DNA from: an uncultured Nocardioides sp.
GTDB taxonomy: Bacteria; Actinomycetota; Actinomycetes; Propionibacteriales; Nocardioidaceae
Assembly (NCBI RefSeq): GCF_947488515.1
Contig: NZ_CANKZF010000001.1
Location: 62,001-126,000, forward strand
Direction of reading: 5' to 3'
Length of the DNA stretch: 64,000 nucleotides
In this document: positions 32,428-43,129 of the stretch, one piece after another
How positions within the stretch are numbered: the first letter of the stretch is position 1
Layout of the letters: each line of letters starts with the position of its first letter
Notes under the pieces: model-generated
Database searches by the model: none
The model's input: only the letters and a program-made list of their open reading frames with translations
What the model was told of the DNA's origin: nothing
Translations under genes and position numbers: made by a program

Positions 32428-33417
32428 CTACCCGCCGATGGCGGACATCGGGCGGTCGGGCTGCAGGAACGTCACGTCGTCGATGCCGTGGCCGGCGCGC
32501 TTGCCGCGCATGGCGATGACCCACCGCTCGGCGATCTCCTCGTCGTCGGCGCCGGAGCGCAGCGCCGTGCGGAGGTCGGACTCCTCGCGGGCGAAGAGGC
32601 AGTTGCGCACCTGGCCGTCGGCGGTGAGCCGGACGCGGTCGCAGTCGCCGCAGAACGGGCGGGTGACCGAGGCGATGATCCCGACGGTCGCCGGCCCGCC
32701 GTCGACATCGAAGAGCTCGGCCGGGGCGCTGCCGCGGGGCTCGCCGTGGGGCGTGAGGGTGAACTCGGCGGTGAGCTGTTCGTAGATCTCGTCGGCGGTC
32801 ACCATCTCGGTGCGGCTCCAGCCGTGCTGGGCATCGAGGGGCATCTGCTCGATGAAGCGCAGCTCGTAGTGGTGCTCGACGGCCCAGTGCAGCAGCTCGG
32901 CGGCCTGGTCGTCGTTGGTGCCGCGCAGCAGCACCGCGTTGAGCTTGATCGGACCGAGGCCCGCGGCCTTGGCGGCCTCCAGGCCCGCGACGACGTCCTT
33001 GAGCCGGTCGCGACGCGTGATGGTGGCGAAGGTCTCCGGTCGCACCGAGTCGATGCTGGCGTTGATCCGGTCGAGGCCGGCGTCGGCGAGGGCCTGCGCG
33101 GTGCGCGAGAGCCCGAGGGCGTTGGTGGTGAGCGACGTCTCGACGCCGAGCGCGTGAGTGCGCCCCACGATGTCGACCAGTCCCCGGCGCAGCAGCGGCT
33201 CGCCGCCGGTGAACCGCACCTCCCGGATGCCGAGCCGCTCCACGCCGATCGTGATCAGCCGCACGACCTCGTCGTCGGTCAGCGTCTGCTCGGTGGGCAG
33301 CCAGTCGAGGCCCTCGGCCGGCATGCAGTAGTTGCACCGAAGGTTGCACCGGTCGGTCAGCGAGACCCGCAGGTCCGTGGCCACGCGGCCGAAGCGGTCT
33401 GCCAGGGGTGTCATCAC
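32428..33417 (-). CDS. moaA: GTP 3',8-cyclase (molybdenum cofactor synthesis)
   Basis: A radical-AdoMet enzyme (329 residues) that converts GTP to the cyclic intermediate of molybdopterin synthesis. The N-terminal cluster motif CNLRCNYCMP lies near 26-35, the AdoMet motif FTGGEPLLR near 70, and the C-terminal second-cluster cysteines CGDCDRVRL and NCLF near 258-275. The protein ends in the conserved Gly-Gly (SAIGG). GTG at 33417 is seven bases after TAGACT (33425-33430); the next codon is ATG. No other moa gene is in the window. Confidence 0.95.
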   Translation of the reverse strand: MMTPLADRFGRVATDLRVSLTDRCNLRCNYCMPAEGLDWLPTEQTLTDDEVVRLITIGVERLGIREVRFTGGEPLLRRGLVDIVGRTHALGVETSLTTNALGLSRTAQALADAGLDRINASIDSVRPETFATITRRDRLKDVVAGLEAAKAAGLGPIKLNAVLLRGTNDDQAAELLHWAVEHHYELRFIEQMPLDAQHGWSRTEMVTADEIYEQLTAEFTLTPHGEPRGSAPAELFDVDGGPATVGIIASVTRPFCGDCDRVRLTADGQVRNCLFAREESDLRTALRSGADDEEIAERWVIAMRGKRAGHGIDDVTFLQPDRPMSAIGG

Positions 33418-33487
33418 GATCACAAGTCTACCGACGGGGGCAGCACCACCCGCCGGATGCTCAGGACGGGACGGATAACCTCGCCGG

Positions 33488-34384
33488 GTGCACAAGCTGC
33501 GGTTCCTGGTCTCACGCCGCTGGATCGCCTTCGCGCTCGTGGTCGTCTTCCTGGCGTGGGTCGCGTGGCGGCTCGGCGAGTGGCAGTTCCACCGGCTCGC
33601 CGACCGGCAGGAGCGCAACGAGATCATCCAGCGCAACGAGAAGGCCGGCGCCGACCCGGTCGCCGACGTCCTGGCCCCCGGCCGGGCTGTCGCCGCTGCC
33701 GACGAGTGGCGCATCGTCGAGGCCACCGGGACGTACGCCGTCGAGGACACCGTGGTGGTCCGCTACCGCACCCGCGACGGTGCCGCCGGCGTCGACGTCG
33801 TCGTCCCCCTCGAGCTCGACGACGGCACGAGCCTGCTGGTCGACCGTGGCTGGTTCGCCACCGACAACCGTGGAGCGACGACCGCCGACGTGCCCGCACC
33901 GCCGGAAGGGGAGGTCGCCGTCACCGGCTGGGTACGCCGGGACGCCGAGGGCGACAGCACCGAGGTCACCGACCAGTCCACCCGCGCCGTCGACAGCGCG
34001 CGCATCGGCGAGGCGCTGGACCGCGAGGTGCTCGGCGGTTGGGTCGACCTGCGCTCGGAGTCGCCCGAGCCCGCGACGCCGCTGCAGCCGGTCGAGCTCC
34101 CCGAGCTCGACAACGGACCGCACTTCTTCTACGGGCTCCAGTGGTGGTTCTTCGGCGCCCTGGCGATCTTCGGCTTCTTCTACCTGATCTACGACGAGTG
34201 GCGCGGCGGCCGCGGCCCGTGGGGCAACCAGGACGCCCCGGCGCCCGAACCGACGCGCACCGGCAAGTCGGAGCCGGCCCGGCCGCGACGTCGAACGTGG
34301 CGCGAACGGCTGGACTCCGGCGCCGACTCAGAGGGCGCGGAGGAGTCCGCCGTCGACCGGGAGCATCACGCCCGTCAGGAATGA
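33488..34384 (+). CDS. SURF1 family cytochrome oxidase assembly protein
   Basis: A 298-residue membrane protein. An N-terminal helix (RWIAFALVVVFLAWVAWRLG) is followed by WQFHRLADRQERN, the extracytoplasmic SURF1 region (VVPLELDDGTSLLVDRGWF near 100-118, typical of the family) and a second helix in FFYGLQWWFFGALAIFGFFYL. The C-terminal ~70 residues are a charged tail. SURF1 assists heme A insertion in cytochrome c oxidase. GTG lies six bases after TAACCT. The end overlaps the convergent SDR gene by 57 bases. Confidence 0.9.
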   Translation: MHKLRFLVSRRWIAFALVVVFLAWVAWRLGEWQFHRLADRQERNEIIQRNEKAGADPVADVLAPGRAVAAADEWRIVEATGTYAVEDTVVVRYRTRDGAAGVDVVVPLELDDGTSLLVDRGWFATDNRGATTADVPAPPEGEVAVTGWVRRDAEGDSTEVTDQSTRAVDSARIGEALDREVLGGWVDLRSESPEPATPLQPVELPELDNGPHFFYGLQWWFFGALAIFGFFYLIYDEWRGGRGPWGNQDAPAPEPTRTGKSEPARPRRRTWRERLDSGADSEGAEESAVDREHHARQE

Positions 34385-35098
34385 CGCCGCCGGCGACAGC
34401 ACGAAGGCAGCGACCCTGCCGAACTCCTGCGGCTCGCCGTAGCGCCCCAGCGGGATCGACGCCTCCGCGGTACGCCGCGCTGCCTCCGGGTCGCCGGTCG
34501 AGGCGTCCAGCTCGGCGACCCGTTCGGTGGCGATCCGGCCGGGCAGGAGCCCGTTGACGCGCACGCCGCGCGGGCCCAGCTCGTCGGCCAGGGTCTTGGC
34601 GACCATCGCGAGACCGGGACGCAGGCCGTTGGAGATCGCCATCTCCGGCAGCGGCGCGCGCACGCTCGACGAGAGCACGAGGCCCAGCGAGCCCCCGTCG
34701 GGCAGGGCGGTGCCGAGCTCGCGTGCGAGACGGACGGCGCCGAGGAAGACGGACTCGAAGGCGGCGCTCCACTGGTCGTCGGAGATCGCGGTGACCGGGC
34801 CCTTGGGCGGCCCGCCGACACTGATCAGGGCGCCGTCGACCCGACCGAACGCCTCGTCCGCCGCAGCGAGCAGCCGTCCCGGTGTCTCACGGTCGGCGTT
34901 GTCGGCCACGATGCCGACCGCCGCCCGGCGCCCCGCGATCTCGTCGAGCGCCCCGGTGGCACCGTCGAGCGACTCCTGCGAGCGCCCGGACAGCACGACC
35001 CGGGCCCCCTCAGCCACCAGCACGTCGGCGGTCGCCCGACCGAGCCCGCGGGCCCCGCCGGTGACGATGAAGACTCGATCGGTCAGCTGCAGGTCCAC
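34328..35098 (-). CDS. SDR family protein without the catalytic Tyr/Lys
   Basis: A 256-residue short-chain dehydrogenase/reductase fold protein. The cofactor motif is TGGARGLGRA, and the C-terminal VDGGLLRAL is typical. At the active site the Tyr-x3-Lys pair is replaced: the aligned stretch reads MAISNGLRPGL, with Ser and Arg at the two positions. To my knowledge a BKR-like SDR subgroup with such replacement is recognised, so loss of classical activity is likely. The start is GTG at 35098, seven bases after TATGGT; the ATG at 35110 lies inside that hexamer. Confidence 0.85.
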   Translation of the reverse strand: MDLQLTDRVFIVTGGARGLGRATADVLVAEGARVVLSGRSQESLDGATGALDEIAGRRAAVGIVADNADRETPGRLLAAADEAFGRVDGALISVGGPPKGPVTAISDDQWSAAFESVFLGAVRLARELGTALPDGGSLGLVLSSSVRAPLPEMAISNGLRPGLAMVAKTLADELGPRGVRVNGLLPGRIATERVAELDASTGDPEAARRTAEASIPLGRYGEPQEFGRVAAFVLSPAASFLTGVMLPVDGGLLRAL

Positions 35099-35105
35099 GT
35101 TGCCG

Positions 35106-35111
35106 ACCATA
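35106..35111 (-). promoter_or_regulatory. -10 element (TATGGT) deciding the SDR start
   Basis: TATGGT on the minus strand, seven bases before GTG at 35098. The alternative ATG at 35110 is part of the hexamer itself and so cannot be in the transcript if this promoter is used. Confidence 0.5.
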
Positions 35112-35120
35112 GCCGTGGGG

Positions 35121-37010
35121 TCAGCCGCGGACGACCTCGGACCGCTCCTCACGGAACTGGGTCGCGTGGAGCGTCGCGTAGAGCCCCCCGGCGGCGAGCA
35201 GCTCGGCGTGGGTGCCCTGCTGCACGACGCGGCCGTCGTCGAGGACGAGGATGAGGTCGGCGTTGCGGACGGTGGAGAGCCGGTGCGCGATCACCAGCGA
35301 CGTACGTCCCTCGAGCGCGGCGTCGAGCGCCTGCTGGACCGCGGCCTCGGACTCGCTGTCGAGGTGGGCGGTGGCCTCGTCGAGCACCACGATGGCCGGC
35401 GCCTTGAGCAGCAGGCGAGCGATCGCGAGCCGCTGGCGCTCTCCCCCGCTGAGCCGGTAGCCCCGGTCGCCCACGACCGTGTCCAGGCCGTCGGGCAGCG
35501 ACCGCACCAGCGCCGCGATCTGCGCGGCCTCGAGCGCAGCCCAGACGTCGGCCTCGGACGCCGCGGGACGGGCATAGAGCAGGTTGGCGCGGATGGTGTC
35601 GTGGAACATGTGCGCGTCCTGGGTGACGTAGCCGACGACGTCCTCCAGCGACTGGAGGGTGACGTCGCGTACGTCGTGGCCACCGACGCGCACCGCGCCG
35701 GCCTCGACGTCGTAGAGCCGGGCGACGAGGTGCGTGACGGTCGTCTTGCCTGCTCCCGACGGGCCGACGAGCGCCACCATCTGGCCGGGCTCGGCGGTGA
35801 ACGTGACCTCGTGCAGCACCTGCCCGGTGTCACGCGACTCGGTGCGCGCGACCGTCTCCAGCGAGGCGAGCGAGATCTCGTCGGCGCGCGGGTAGGTGAA
35901 CGCGACGTGGTCGAACTCCAAGCGGGAGGCCGACGGCGCCAGGGCGACGGCGTCGGGCTTCTCCTGGATCAGGGACGGCAGGTCGAGGACCTCGAAGACC
36001 CGGTCGAAGCTGACCAGCGCGGTCATCACGTCGATGCGGACGTTGGAGAGGCCCTGCAGCGGGCCCAGCAGGCGGGTCAGCAGGACGCCGAGGGCGACGA
36101 TGGTGCCGACGGTCAGGTCACCGCGGATGGCCAGCCACCCGCCGATGCCGTAGACGAGCGCGGTCGCCAGCGACGGCACGAGCGTCATCGCCGCGAAGAA
36201 GATGCGGGTGAGCAGGGAGATCCGGATGCCGAGGTCGCGCACGACCGCGGCCTTCTCGGCGTAGGCGACGTCCTCGGCCTCGCGGCGCCCGAAGAGCTTC
36301 AGGAGCATCGCGCCGCCGACGTTGAACCGCTCGGTCATGGCGTTGCCGAGGTCTGCGTTGCCGTCCATCTGCTGGCGCGAGAGGCTCGCCAGGCGGTCGC
36401 CCACGATGCGTGAGGCGAGCAGCAGGATCGGGAATAGCGCGACGCACAGCAACGTGACCGGCCAGCTGAGGAAGAGCATCGTGACGCCCACGACGACGGC
36501 GGCGATGATGTTGGAGACGGTGCCCTGCAGCGTGGAGGTGAACGCCCGCTGCGCGCCGATGACGTCGTTGTTGAGGCGGCTGACGAGCGCGCCGGTCTGG
36601 GTGCGGGTGAAGAAGGCCAGCGACTGCCGCTGCACGTGGGCGAAGACGCGGGTGCGGAGGTCGTAGATGAGTCCCTCACCGATGCGGCTCGACAACCAGC
36701 CCGTGATGAGGCCGAAGCCGGCGTCGACGACGGCCACCACCGCCACCAGGACGGCGAGCCAGATGACCAGCGCCGTGTCACCCGTGCTCACGGCGTCGTC
36801 GATGATCGCCTTGAGCAGCAGGGGCGGCACCACGACGAGCGCCGCGTCGACCACCGTCACCGCCAGGAACGCCTCGATCAGCCGACGGTGCGGGCGCGCG
36901 AAACCGAGCACCCGGCGCAGCGTGCGCCGCTCGATCTTGTTGTCGACGACGCTCCGGTCACTGCGCAGGTGTCGCCACGGCGGGCCACCTGCGCCCGGTC
37001 CCATCGACAT
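35121..37010 (-). CDS. ABC exporter, fused permease and ATPase
   Basis: A 629-residue half-transporter of the ABCB/MsbA type. Residues ~30-330 form a six-helix type I exporter domain (FARPHRRLIEAFLAV onward). The ATPase domain has Walker A GPSGAGKTT near 415, Q-loop GYVTQDAHMF, signature YRLSGGERQRLAIARLL, Walker B IVVLDEATAHLD and H-loop IAHRLS. It must dimerise. ATG at 37010 is chosen since AGGAGG lies eight bases upstream; the GTG two codons earlier directly abuts that site. The substrate is unknown (lipid or drug). Confidence 0.93.
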   Translation of the reverse strand: MSMGPGAGGPPWRHLRSDRSVVDNKIERRTLRRVLGFARPHRRLIEAFLAVTVVDAALVVVPPLLLKAIIDDAVSTGDTALVIWLAVLVAVVAVVDAGFGLITGWLSSRIGEGLIYDLRTRVFAHVQRQSLAFFTRTQTGALVSRLNNDVIGAQRAFTSTLQGTVSNIIAAVVVGVTMLFLSWPVTLLCVALFPILLLASRIVGDRLASLSRQQMDGNADLGNAMTERFNVGGAMLLKLFGRREAEDVAYAEKAAVVRDLGIRISLLTRIFFAAMTLVPSLATALVYGIGGWLAIRGDLTVGTIVALGVLLTRLLGPLQGLSNVRIDVMTALVSFDRVFEVLDLPSLIQEKPDAVALAPSASRLEFDHVAFTYPRADEISLASLETVARTESRDTGQVLHEVTFTAEPGQMVALVGPSGAGKTTVTHLVARLYDVEAGAVRVGGHDVRDVTLQSLEDVVGYVTQDAHMFHDTIRANLLYARPAASEADVWAALEAAQIAALVRSLPDGLDTVVGDRGYRLSGGERQRLAIARLLLKAPAIVVLDEATAHLDSESEAAVQQALDAALEGRTSLVIAHRLSTVRNADLILVLDDGRVVQQGTHAELLAAGGLYATLHATQFREERSEVVRG

Positions 37011-37102
37011 GCCCACTCCTCCTGAGGTCCACCACCGTGAACTCCCGGCAGGTCCTCATTGTTCCTCGCGGCCCCGACACCCGCGCCGGCGCCGCGGGGC
37101 GA

Positions 37103-37888
37103 TCAGCCCGCGAAGGCGGCGGCGAGCGCGCGGAAGCGGCGTACCTGCGCCTCCCGCTCCAGGCGCCGCTGCTCGTCGAGGTCGCGGTCGGCCGCGCCCT
37201 GGAGGAGCGTCTTGGTCTCGGTGACGACACCCGGCATCGGCGCGACCAGCGCGGCGGCGAGGTCGGCGACGGCGGCGTCGAGCCCGGCCGCCGGCACGCA
37301 GGTCGTGGCGAGACCGATCCGGGCGGCCTCCTCCCCGGGCACCACGCGCGCAGTGGCGCAGATCTCCAGCGCCCGGGCGTAGCCGACGTGCTCGACCAGC
37401 GGCTTGGTGCCGGTGAGGTCGGGCACCAGGCCGAGGGCCGACTCCTTCATGGAGAACTTCGCGTCGTCAGCGACCACCCGGAGGTCGCACGACAGGGCCA
37501 GCTGGAAGCCGGCACCGATGGCGTGGCCGCGCACCTTGGCGATGGAGACGAAGCGCGGGTCGCGCAGCCAGGTGAAGCCGCGCTGGAACTCCTCGATCCG
37601 GGCCGAGGCGTCCTCGTCGCTCAACGCCAGCAGCCCGAGCACGGTGCCCTCGCCGGCGTTGGCCGGGTCGAGCATCGCGCGGTCGAGACCGGCCGAGAAG
37701 GTGTCGCCCTCCCCCGTCACCACCACGACGCGTACGTCGTCGGGCAGCGAGGCGCCGAGCTCCCCGAGCGCCAGCCACATGGCCGGGGTCTGCGCGTTGC
37801 GCACCTCGGGACGGTCCAGGGTGATCGTGGCGACGGCGCCGTCCACGTCGAGGCGGAGGCCGACCGCGGCTAGCTCTTCGGGAGTCAT
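37103..37888 (-). CDS. Enoyl-CoA hydratase/isomerase family protein
   Basis: A 261-residue crotonase-fold enzyme of fatty-acid catabolism. LDVDGAVATITLDRPEVRNAQ opens the domain; FSAGLDRAML and VRGHAIGAGFQLALSCDLRV form the oxyanion hole, and KFSMKESALGLVPDLTGT carries one catalytic Glu (in MKES), while the second acid position is Asp rather than Glu. The hydration or isomerase reaction cannot be told apart. A palindromic operator lies in the 30-base gap upstream, so it is regulated independently of the ABC-F gene that precedes it. Confidence 0.9.
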   Translation of the reverse strand: MTPEELAAVGLRLDVDGAVATITLDRPEVRNAQTPAMWLALGELGASLPDDVRVVVVTGEGDTFSAGLDRAMLDPANAGEGTVLGLLALSDEDASARIEEFQRGFTWLRDPRFVSIAKVRGHAIGAGFQLALSCDLRVVADDAKFSMKESALGLVPDLTGTKPLVEHVGYARALEICATARVVPGEEAARIGLATTCVPAAGLDAAVADLAAALVAPMPGVVTETKTLLQGAADRDLDEQRRLEREAQVRRFRALAAAFAG

Positions 37889-37896
37889 GCCGAGCA

Positions 37897-37917
37897 GGTT
37901 ACTACTCGTGAGTAACC
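37897..37917. promoter_or_regulatory. Palindromic operator upstream of enoyl-CoA hydratase
   Basis: GGTTACT (37897-37903) and AGTAACC (37911-37917) form a perfect 7+7 dyad with a 7-base spacer, and an inner ACTC-GT-GAGT dyad overlaps it. It lies 9-29 bases before the start codon. The half-sites resemble but do not equal those at 1861-1875. It is probably a TetR-type acyl-CoA-responsive site. Confidence 0.55.
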
Positions 37918-37918
37918 G

Positions 37919-39517
<1,599 letters not shown>

Positions 39518-39627
39518 CTCGGGCGACATCCTACGAAGGGGTGGAGGCGGGAGCCCCATCGGCGACGCACGGGCTACTGTGCGCCAAGGCTCCACGACGT
39601 CGTCACCACCCCCCGAGAGGCACTCCC

Positions 39628-40578
39628 ATGCGGTTCAACCCCAAGGCCGACATCAGCAAGGGTCGCGTGCGCGACGCGGGCGGCGGCGGCGGCGGCGGGG
39701 GCGGCATGGGCGGCGGTGGGATGCGGATCCCCATGCCCGGCGGCACGCGCGCCGGTGGCGGCATCGGGGGGCTGATCATCATCATCCTGTTCGTCGTGCT
39801 CACCCAGTGCATGGGCGGCGGACTCCCGGGCGGCGGTGGCGGCACCAGCTCGCAGAGCCAGGGCCAGGGCGAGCCCGACGGCATCGACACCGGGGACGAG
39901 CGCTACGCCAACTGCAAGACGGGCGCCGACGCGAACACCGACGCCGACTGCGCCCGCAAGGCCGTGGCGCTGTCGCTCGAGCAGTACTGGGCGACGACGC
40001 TGCCCGAGCAGGCCGGCACCGAGTTCACCCCGGCCAACATCGAGACCTTCGCCGGCGCCGTGCAGACGGGATGCGGCCAGGCGTCGTCCCAGGTGGGTCC
40101 GTTCTACTGCCCGCCCGACCAGCAGATCTACCTCGACACGACCTTCTTCGCCGACGTCCTCGAGGGACAGCTCGGCGGCCAGGGCGGCGACTTCGTCGAG
40201 CCCTACGTCCTCGGCCACGAGTACGGCCACCACATCCAGAACCTGATGGGCACGATGGGCCAGGTCCGCACCCAGAAGGGCGCCGACTCCGACGCCGTCC
40301 GCCTCGAGCTGCAGGCCGACTGCTACGCCGGCATGTGGACCCGCGACGCCAGCGACGGCGACGGCATCCTCCAGGGCCTCGACGAGGGCGACATCACCGA
40401 GGCACTCGACTCGGCGAAGGCCGTCGGCGACGACCGGATCCAGCAGAAGTCCGGCCAGGGCGTCGACCCCGAGGGCTGGACCCACGGCTCGTCGGAGCAG
40501 CGGATGGCATGGTTCACCCGCGGCTACCAGGAGGGCACCCTCGAGGCGTGCGACACGTTCTCGGCCTCATCGCTCTGA
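39628..40578 (+). CDS. YpfJ-type neutral zinc metallopeptidase
   Basis: A 316-residue membrane-anchored predicted peptidase. The N-terminus MRFNPKADISKGRVRDAG is followed by a run of glycines (GGGGGGGGGMGGGG), one membrane helix (GGLIIIILFVVLTQCMGGG) and an extracytoplasmic domain. The zinc motif HEYGHH lies in VLGHEYGHHIQNLMG near 197, with the third ligand region RLELQADCYAGMW 34 residues later. Substrates are unknown. A short leader with GAGAGG precedes the ATG. The last codons and stop lie in a 14-bp tandem repeat. Confidence 0.9.
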   Translation: MRFNPKADISKGRVRDAGGGGGGGGGMGGGGMRIPMPGGTRAGGGIGGLIIIILFVVLTQCMGGGLPGGGGGTSSQSQGQGEPDGIDTGDERYANCKTGADANTDADCARKAVALSLEQYWATTLPEQAGTEFTPANIETFAGAVQTGCGQASSQVGPFYCPPDQQIYLDTTFFADVLEGQLGGQGGDFVEPYVLGHEYGHHIQNLMGTMGQVRTQKGADSDAVRLELQADCYAGMWTRDASDGDGILQGLDEGDITEALDSAKAVGDDRIQQKSGQGVDPEGWTHGSSEQRMAWFTRGYQEGTLEACDTFSASSL

Positions 40579-40641
40579 CCCCGTTGCTTTGATCGTGTCG
40601 CTCTGACCGTGTCGCTCTGACCGTGTCGCTCTGACCCGGCC
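40572..40641. repeat. 14-bp tandem repeat, five units, containing the peptidase stop codon
   Basis: Units of the form GCTCTGACCGTGTC begin at 40572, 40586, 40600, 40614 and 40628; units 3 and 4 are identical, the others differ by one to four bases. Unit 1 encodes the last codons and TGA stop of the peptidase. It fills most of the gap to the next gene. Confidence 0.9.
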
Positions 40642-40644
40642 CGC

Positions 40645-41553
40645 TCAGCGGTCGCTGAGGAGCGCCTCGATCTGACCGACCTGGCGCTGCATGGAGCGGA
40701 TGTACGGCGCCACGCTCGGGTGGCGGAACTTGCCGGCCAGCGCGCCCTCGCCGTCCGCGACCCGTGCCAGCGCCCAGTCGAGCCGGGTCAGGGCGGTGTA
40801 GACGGCCATCACGCGCGCACCGGTCACCACGTCCTCGGGTCGCGCGAGCCCGACGGGCAGCGCGGCGACGTACGCCTCCACCAGGGGCTCGACGTCCTCG
40901 CGGGTCGCCAGTGACAGGTAGCCGAGGTCGGCGCCGACCGGTCCCCGGCCGAGGTGGGCCCAGTCGATCGCGACGGCACCGTCCTCGTGCCGACCCGGGA
41001 TGTTGGCGGCCGACGGGTCACCGTGCTGGGCCACCTGTGGGAGCGCGTCACAGAGGTCCAGCCACGCCTCGCGGCGCGTCCACAGGTGGTCGGCGATGTC
41101 GGCCATGGGCGTGCGGGCCAGGGTGCGCCAGCCACCGCGCCGCTCGACGAGGCGGAGCCGGCTGCGCAGCTGGTCGCGCGCCAGCCACGGGTGCTTCCCG
41201 AGGTCGACCGCGGCGAAGCGGCCGAGGCAGGCGGCGAGCCACAGCCCCGGCGGGTCGTCGTTCTCGACCCGTTCGTGGACCAGGGTGATGCCCTCGTCGT
41301 CCTCGTCGACGCGCACGACGGGGGCCTCCCGCAGGCCGGGCGCGCCGGAGACCACCCCGCTGAGCGCGACGTCGGCAGCACGTCGCCAGTAGTTGACGTC
41401 ACCCGGGACGAGCACGCCCGGCGCGTCCTGCGGCTCGGGCCGGCGCAGCCGCTTGACGACGACGTCGTGACCGTGGTGGGTGGCCGACCAGACGCCGACG
41501 GTGGCCGGACCTGCGCCCGGGAGGCGCTGCCATCCCGGCTCCGGCTGCCACAT
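40645..41553 (-). CDS. Aminoglycoside phosphotransferase-like kinase
   Basis: A 302-residue protein-kinase-like phosphotransferase. The catalytic loop VAQHGDPSAANIPG near 180 (HGD-x-x-x-x-N) and the metal-binding IDWAHLGRGPVGADLGYLS near 201 are typical of the APH family, though HGDPSAANI differs slightly from the HGDLHPGNI norm. It may act on a small molecule; no resistance function should be assumed. ATG at 41553 lies seven bases after TAGCGT (41561-41566), the leaderless arrangement. It converges on the zinc peptidase. Confidence 0.83.
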   Translation of the reverse strand: MWQPEPGWQRLPGAGPATVGVWSATHHGHDVVVKRLRRPEPQDAPGVLVPGDVNYWRRAADVALSGVVSGAPGLREAPVVRVDEDDEGITLVHERVENDDPPGLWLAACLGRFAAVDLGKHPWLARDQLRSRLRLVERRGGWRTLARTPMADIADHLWTRREAWLDLCDALPQVAQHGDPSAANIPGRHEDGAVAIDWAHLGRGPVGADLGYLSLATREDVEPLVEAYVAALPVGLARPEDVVTGARVMAVYTALTRLDWALARVADGEGALAGKFRHPSVAPYIRSMQRQVGQIEALLSDR

Positions 41554-41560
41554 GGACGTG

Positions 41561-41566
41561 ACGCTA
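41561..41566 (-). promoter_or_regulatory. -10-like element (TAGCGT) deciding the phosphotransferase start
   Basis: TAGCGT on the minus strand lies seven bases before ATG at 41553; the earlier in-frame ATG at 41577 is upstream of it and would lie in the coding end of the permease gene. Confidence 0.45.
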
Positions 41567-43129
41567 GCCGATGTCACGTGCGCGGTAGCGCCACCAGGCG
41601 ACCGACACGAGGGCAGCTGCCAGCACGGTCAGCAGCAGCTCGGGACGCCAGTCGAAGGCCTCGGACGGGTACTTGGGCACGTGGTGGAACGGCGAGAGGC
41701 AGAGGACCCACCCCGGGAGCTCGAGTCCGGCGCCGACCTGCCCGAGGGTGACGAACGCAGCCAGCACCGCCCAGCCGGCGACGGCCCAGCGGCTGCGCAC
41801 CGACAGCAGCAGCAGCGCGACGCCGAGCACGACCCACACCGCCGGAGCCTGGGCCAGCGCGGCCCCGACCGCCCCCAGCCCGCGCCCCCAGCCGATGGCC
41901 GTCGCGGTCCCGGAGACCAGCAGGAGCCAGGTGCTGCCGAGGATCGCGGCCGACGACACCGCCACCAGCAGCCCGGCGCGGGAGGTGGCCGTGGCGAGCA
42001 CGATCTCCGTGCGGCCGTCGTGCTCGTCGCCGGCGGCGCGCGTCACGGCGGAGATGCCGAAGCACGTGATCACGACGGCGATCACCGACGCCAGCGCGAA
42101 GACGAGCGCGTCCTGGAGCCCACCCACCCCGCCCATCGCCTCGATGATCGGCCGCGTGGTCTCGGTGTCGAGCAGGTCGCCGATGTTGGGCACGATCGAC
42201 CCCATCAGGACGCCGATCACGCCGATGCCGACCGTCCACCCGGCCAACGCGGCGCCCTGCTGGCGCCAGACGAGGGCGAGGGCGTCGCGCAGCCGTGGGG
42301 CTCCCTCTGCCGGACCGGCGCGGTCCGGCAGCAGGCCGGCCCCGAGGTCGCGTCGTCGCCGCAACGCGACGCCGACCGCGGTCAGCGCACCTGCGAGCAG
42401 CGGGTAGGCCACCAGCAGCCAGGCGCGCGGCTCGGACCAGGCGCTGAGCTGCGTGCCCCAGCCGAACGGCGTCAGCCACGACAGCCACCCGGCGGACGTG
42501 TCGCCGATCGCGCGCAGGAGGTAGAGGACCCCGATCGCGCCGGAGGCGACGAAGCCGACCGTGCGCGCGCTGCTCGACAGCTGGGCCGCGAGGACCGTGA
42601 TCCCCGCGCCGACCAGGCCGATGCCGGTCCACGACGCCCCGAAGAGCACCGAGCCGGTGGCGGGCAGCCCGGACGCGATGTTGCCCACGGCCACCAGCAC
42701 GCCGAGCACGACCGAGGCGAGCACGGCCTCCGCGAGTGCGGCCACGAGCGGGGCGTCCACGCCCACCGCGGTCGCGCCGACCAGCTCGGCGCGCCCGGTC
42801 TCCTCCTCGACGCGCGTGTGGCGGCGTACGAGGACCACGGACATGAAGGCGACGAACACCGCGTAGAGCACGGTCATCTTGGTCATCGACAGCTCGCCGA
42901 GGCTCGAGGTGTCGAGGATCGGCCCGTAGAGCGCGACGATCGCCGGGCTGGCGTTGAGCGCCTCGGCTGCGGCCACCCGCTCCGCTGTCGTGGCGTAGAG
43001 GGGACCCGTGGCCGCCGCGCTGGCCACCACGGTCGCGGTGAGCACCAGCACCCACGCCGGCAGCAGGATGCGGTCGCGCCGCAGCGCGAACCTCAGCAGC
43101 AGACCGGTGCCGCGCAGCCGGTCGCTCAC
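41564..43129 (-). CDS. ABC exporter permease, double-length
   Basis: A 521-residue polytopic membrane protein with about twelve hydrophobic helices in two halves, the architecture of TylC/antibiotic-type ABC-2 exporter permeases. A conserved early segment is [20 protein letters not shown]; the soluble loop [16 protein letters not shown] is repeated in spirit by [23 protein letters not shown] in the second half, showing internal duplication. It starts with GTG overlapping the ATPase stop (GTGA). The substrate is unknown. Confidence 0.87.
   Translation of the reverse strand: MSDRLRGTGLLLRFALRRDRILLPAWVLVLTATVVASAAATGPLYATTAERVAAAEALNASPAIVALYGPILDTSSLGELSMTKMTVLYAVFVAFMSVVLVRRHTRVEEETGRAELVGATAVGVDAPLVAALAEAVLASVVLGVLVAVGNIASGLPATGSVLFGASWTGIGLVGAGITVLAAQLSSSARTVGFVASGAIGVLYLLRAIGDTSAGWLSWLTPFGWGTQLSAWSEPRAWLLVAYPLLAGALTAVGVALRRRRDLGAGLLPDRAGPAEGAPRLRDALALVWRQQGAALAGWTVGIGVIGVLMGSIVPNIGDLLDTETTRPIIEAMGGVGGLQDALVFALASVIAVVITCFGISAVTRAAGDEHDGRTEIVLATATSRAGLLVAVSSAAILGSTWLLLVSGTATAIGWGRGLGAVGAALAQAPAVWVVLGVALLLLSVRSRWAVAGWAVLAAFVTLGQVGAGLELPGWVLCLSPFHHVPKYPSEAFDWRPELLLTVLAAALVSVAWWRYRARDIG

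Noticed and set aside
31957..32785. Pro/Arg-rich open frames running through the repeat array
   Set aside because: The unit length of 73 shifts frame at each copy, the peptides are composition artefacts, and one frame overlaps moaA.
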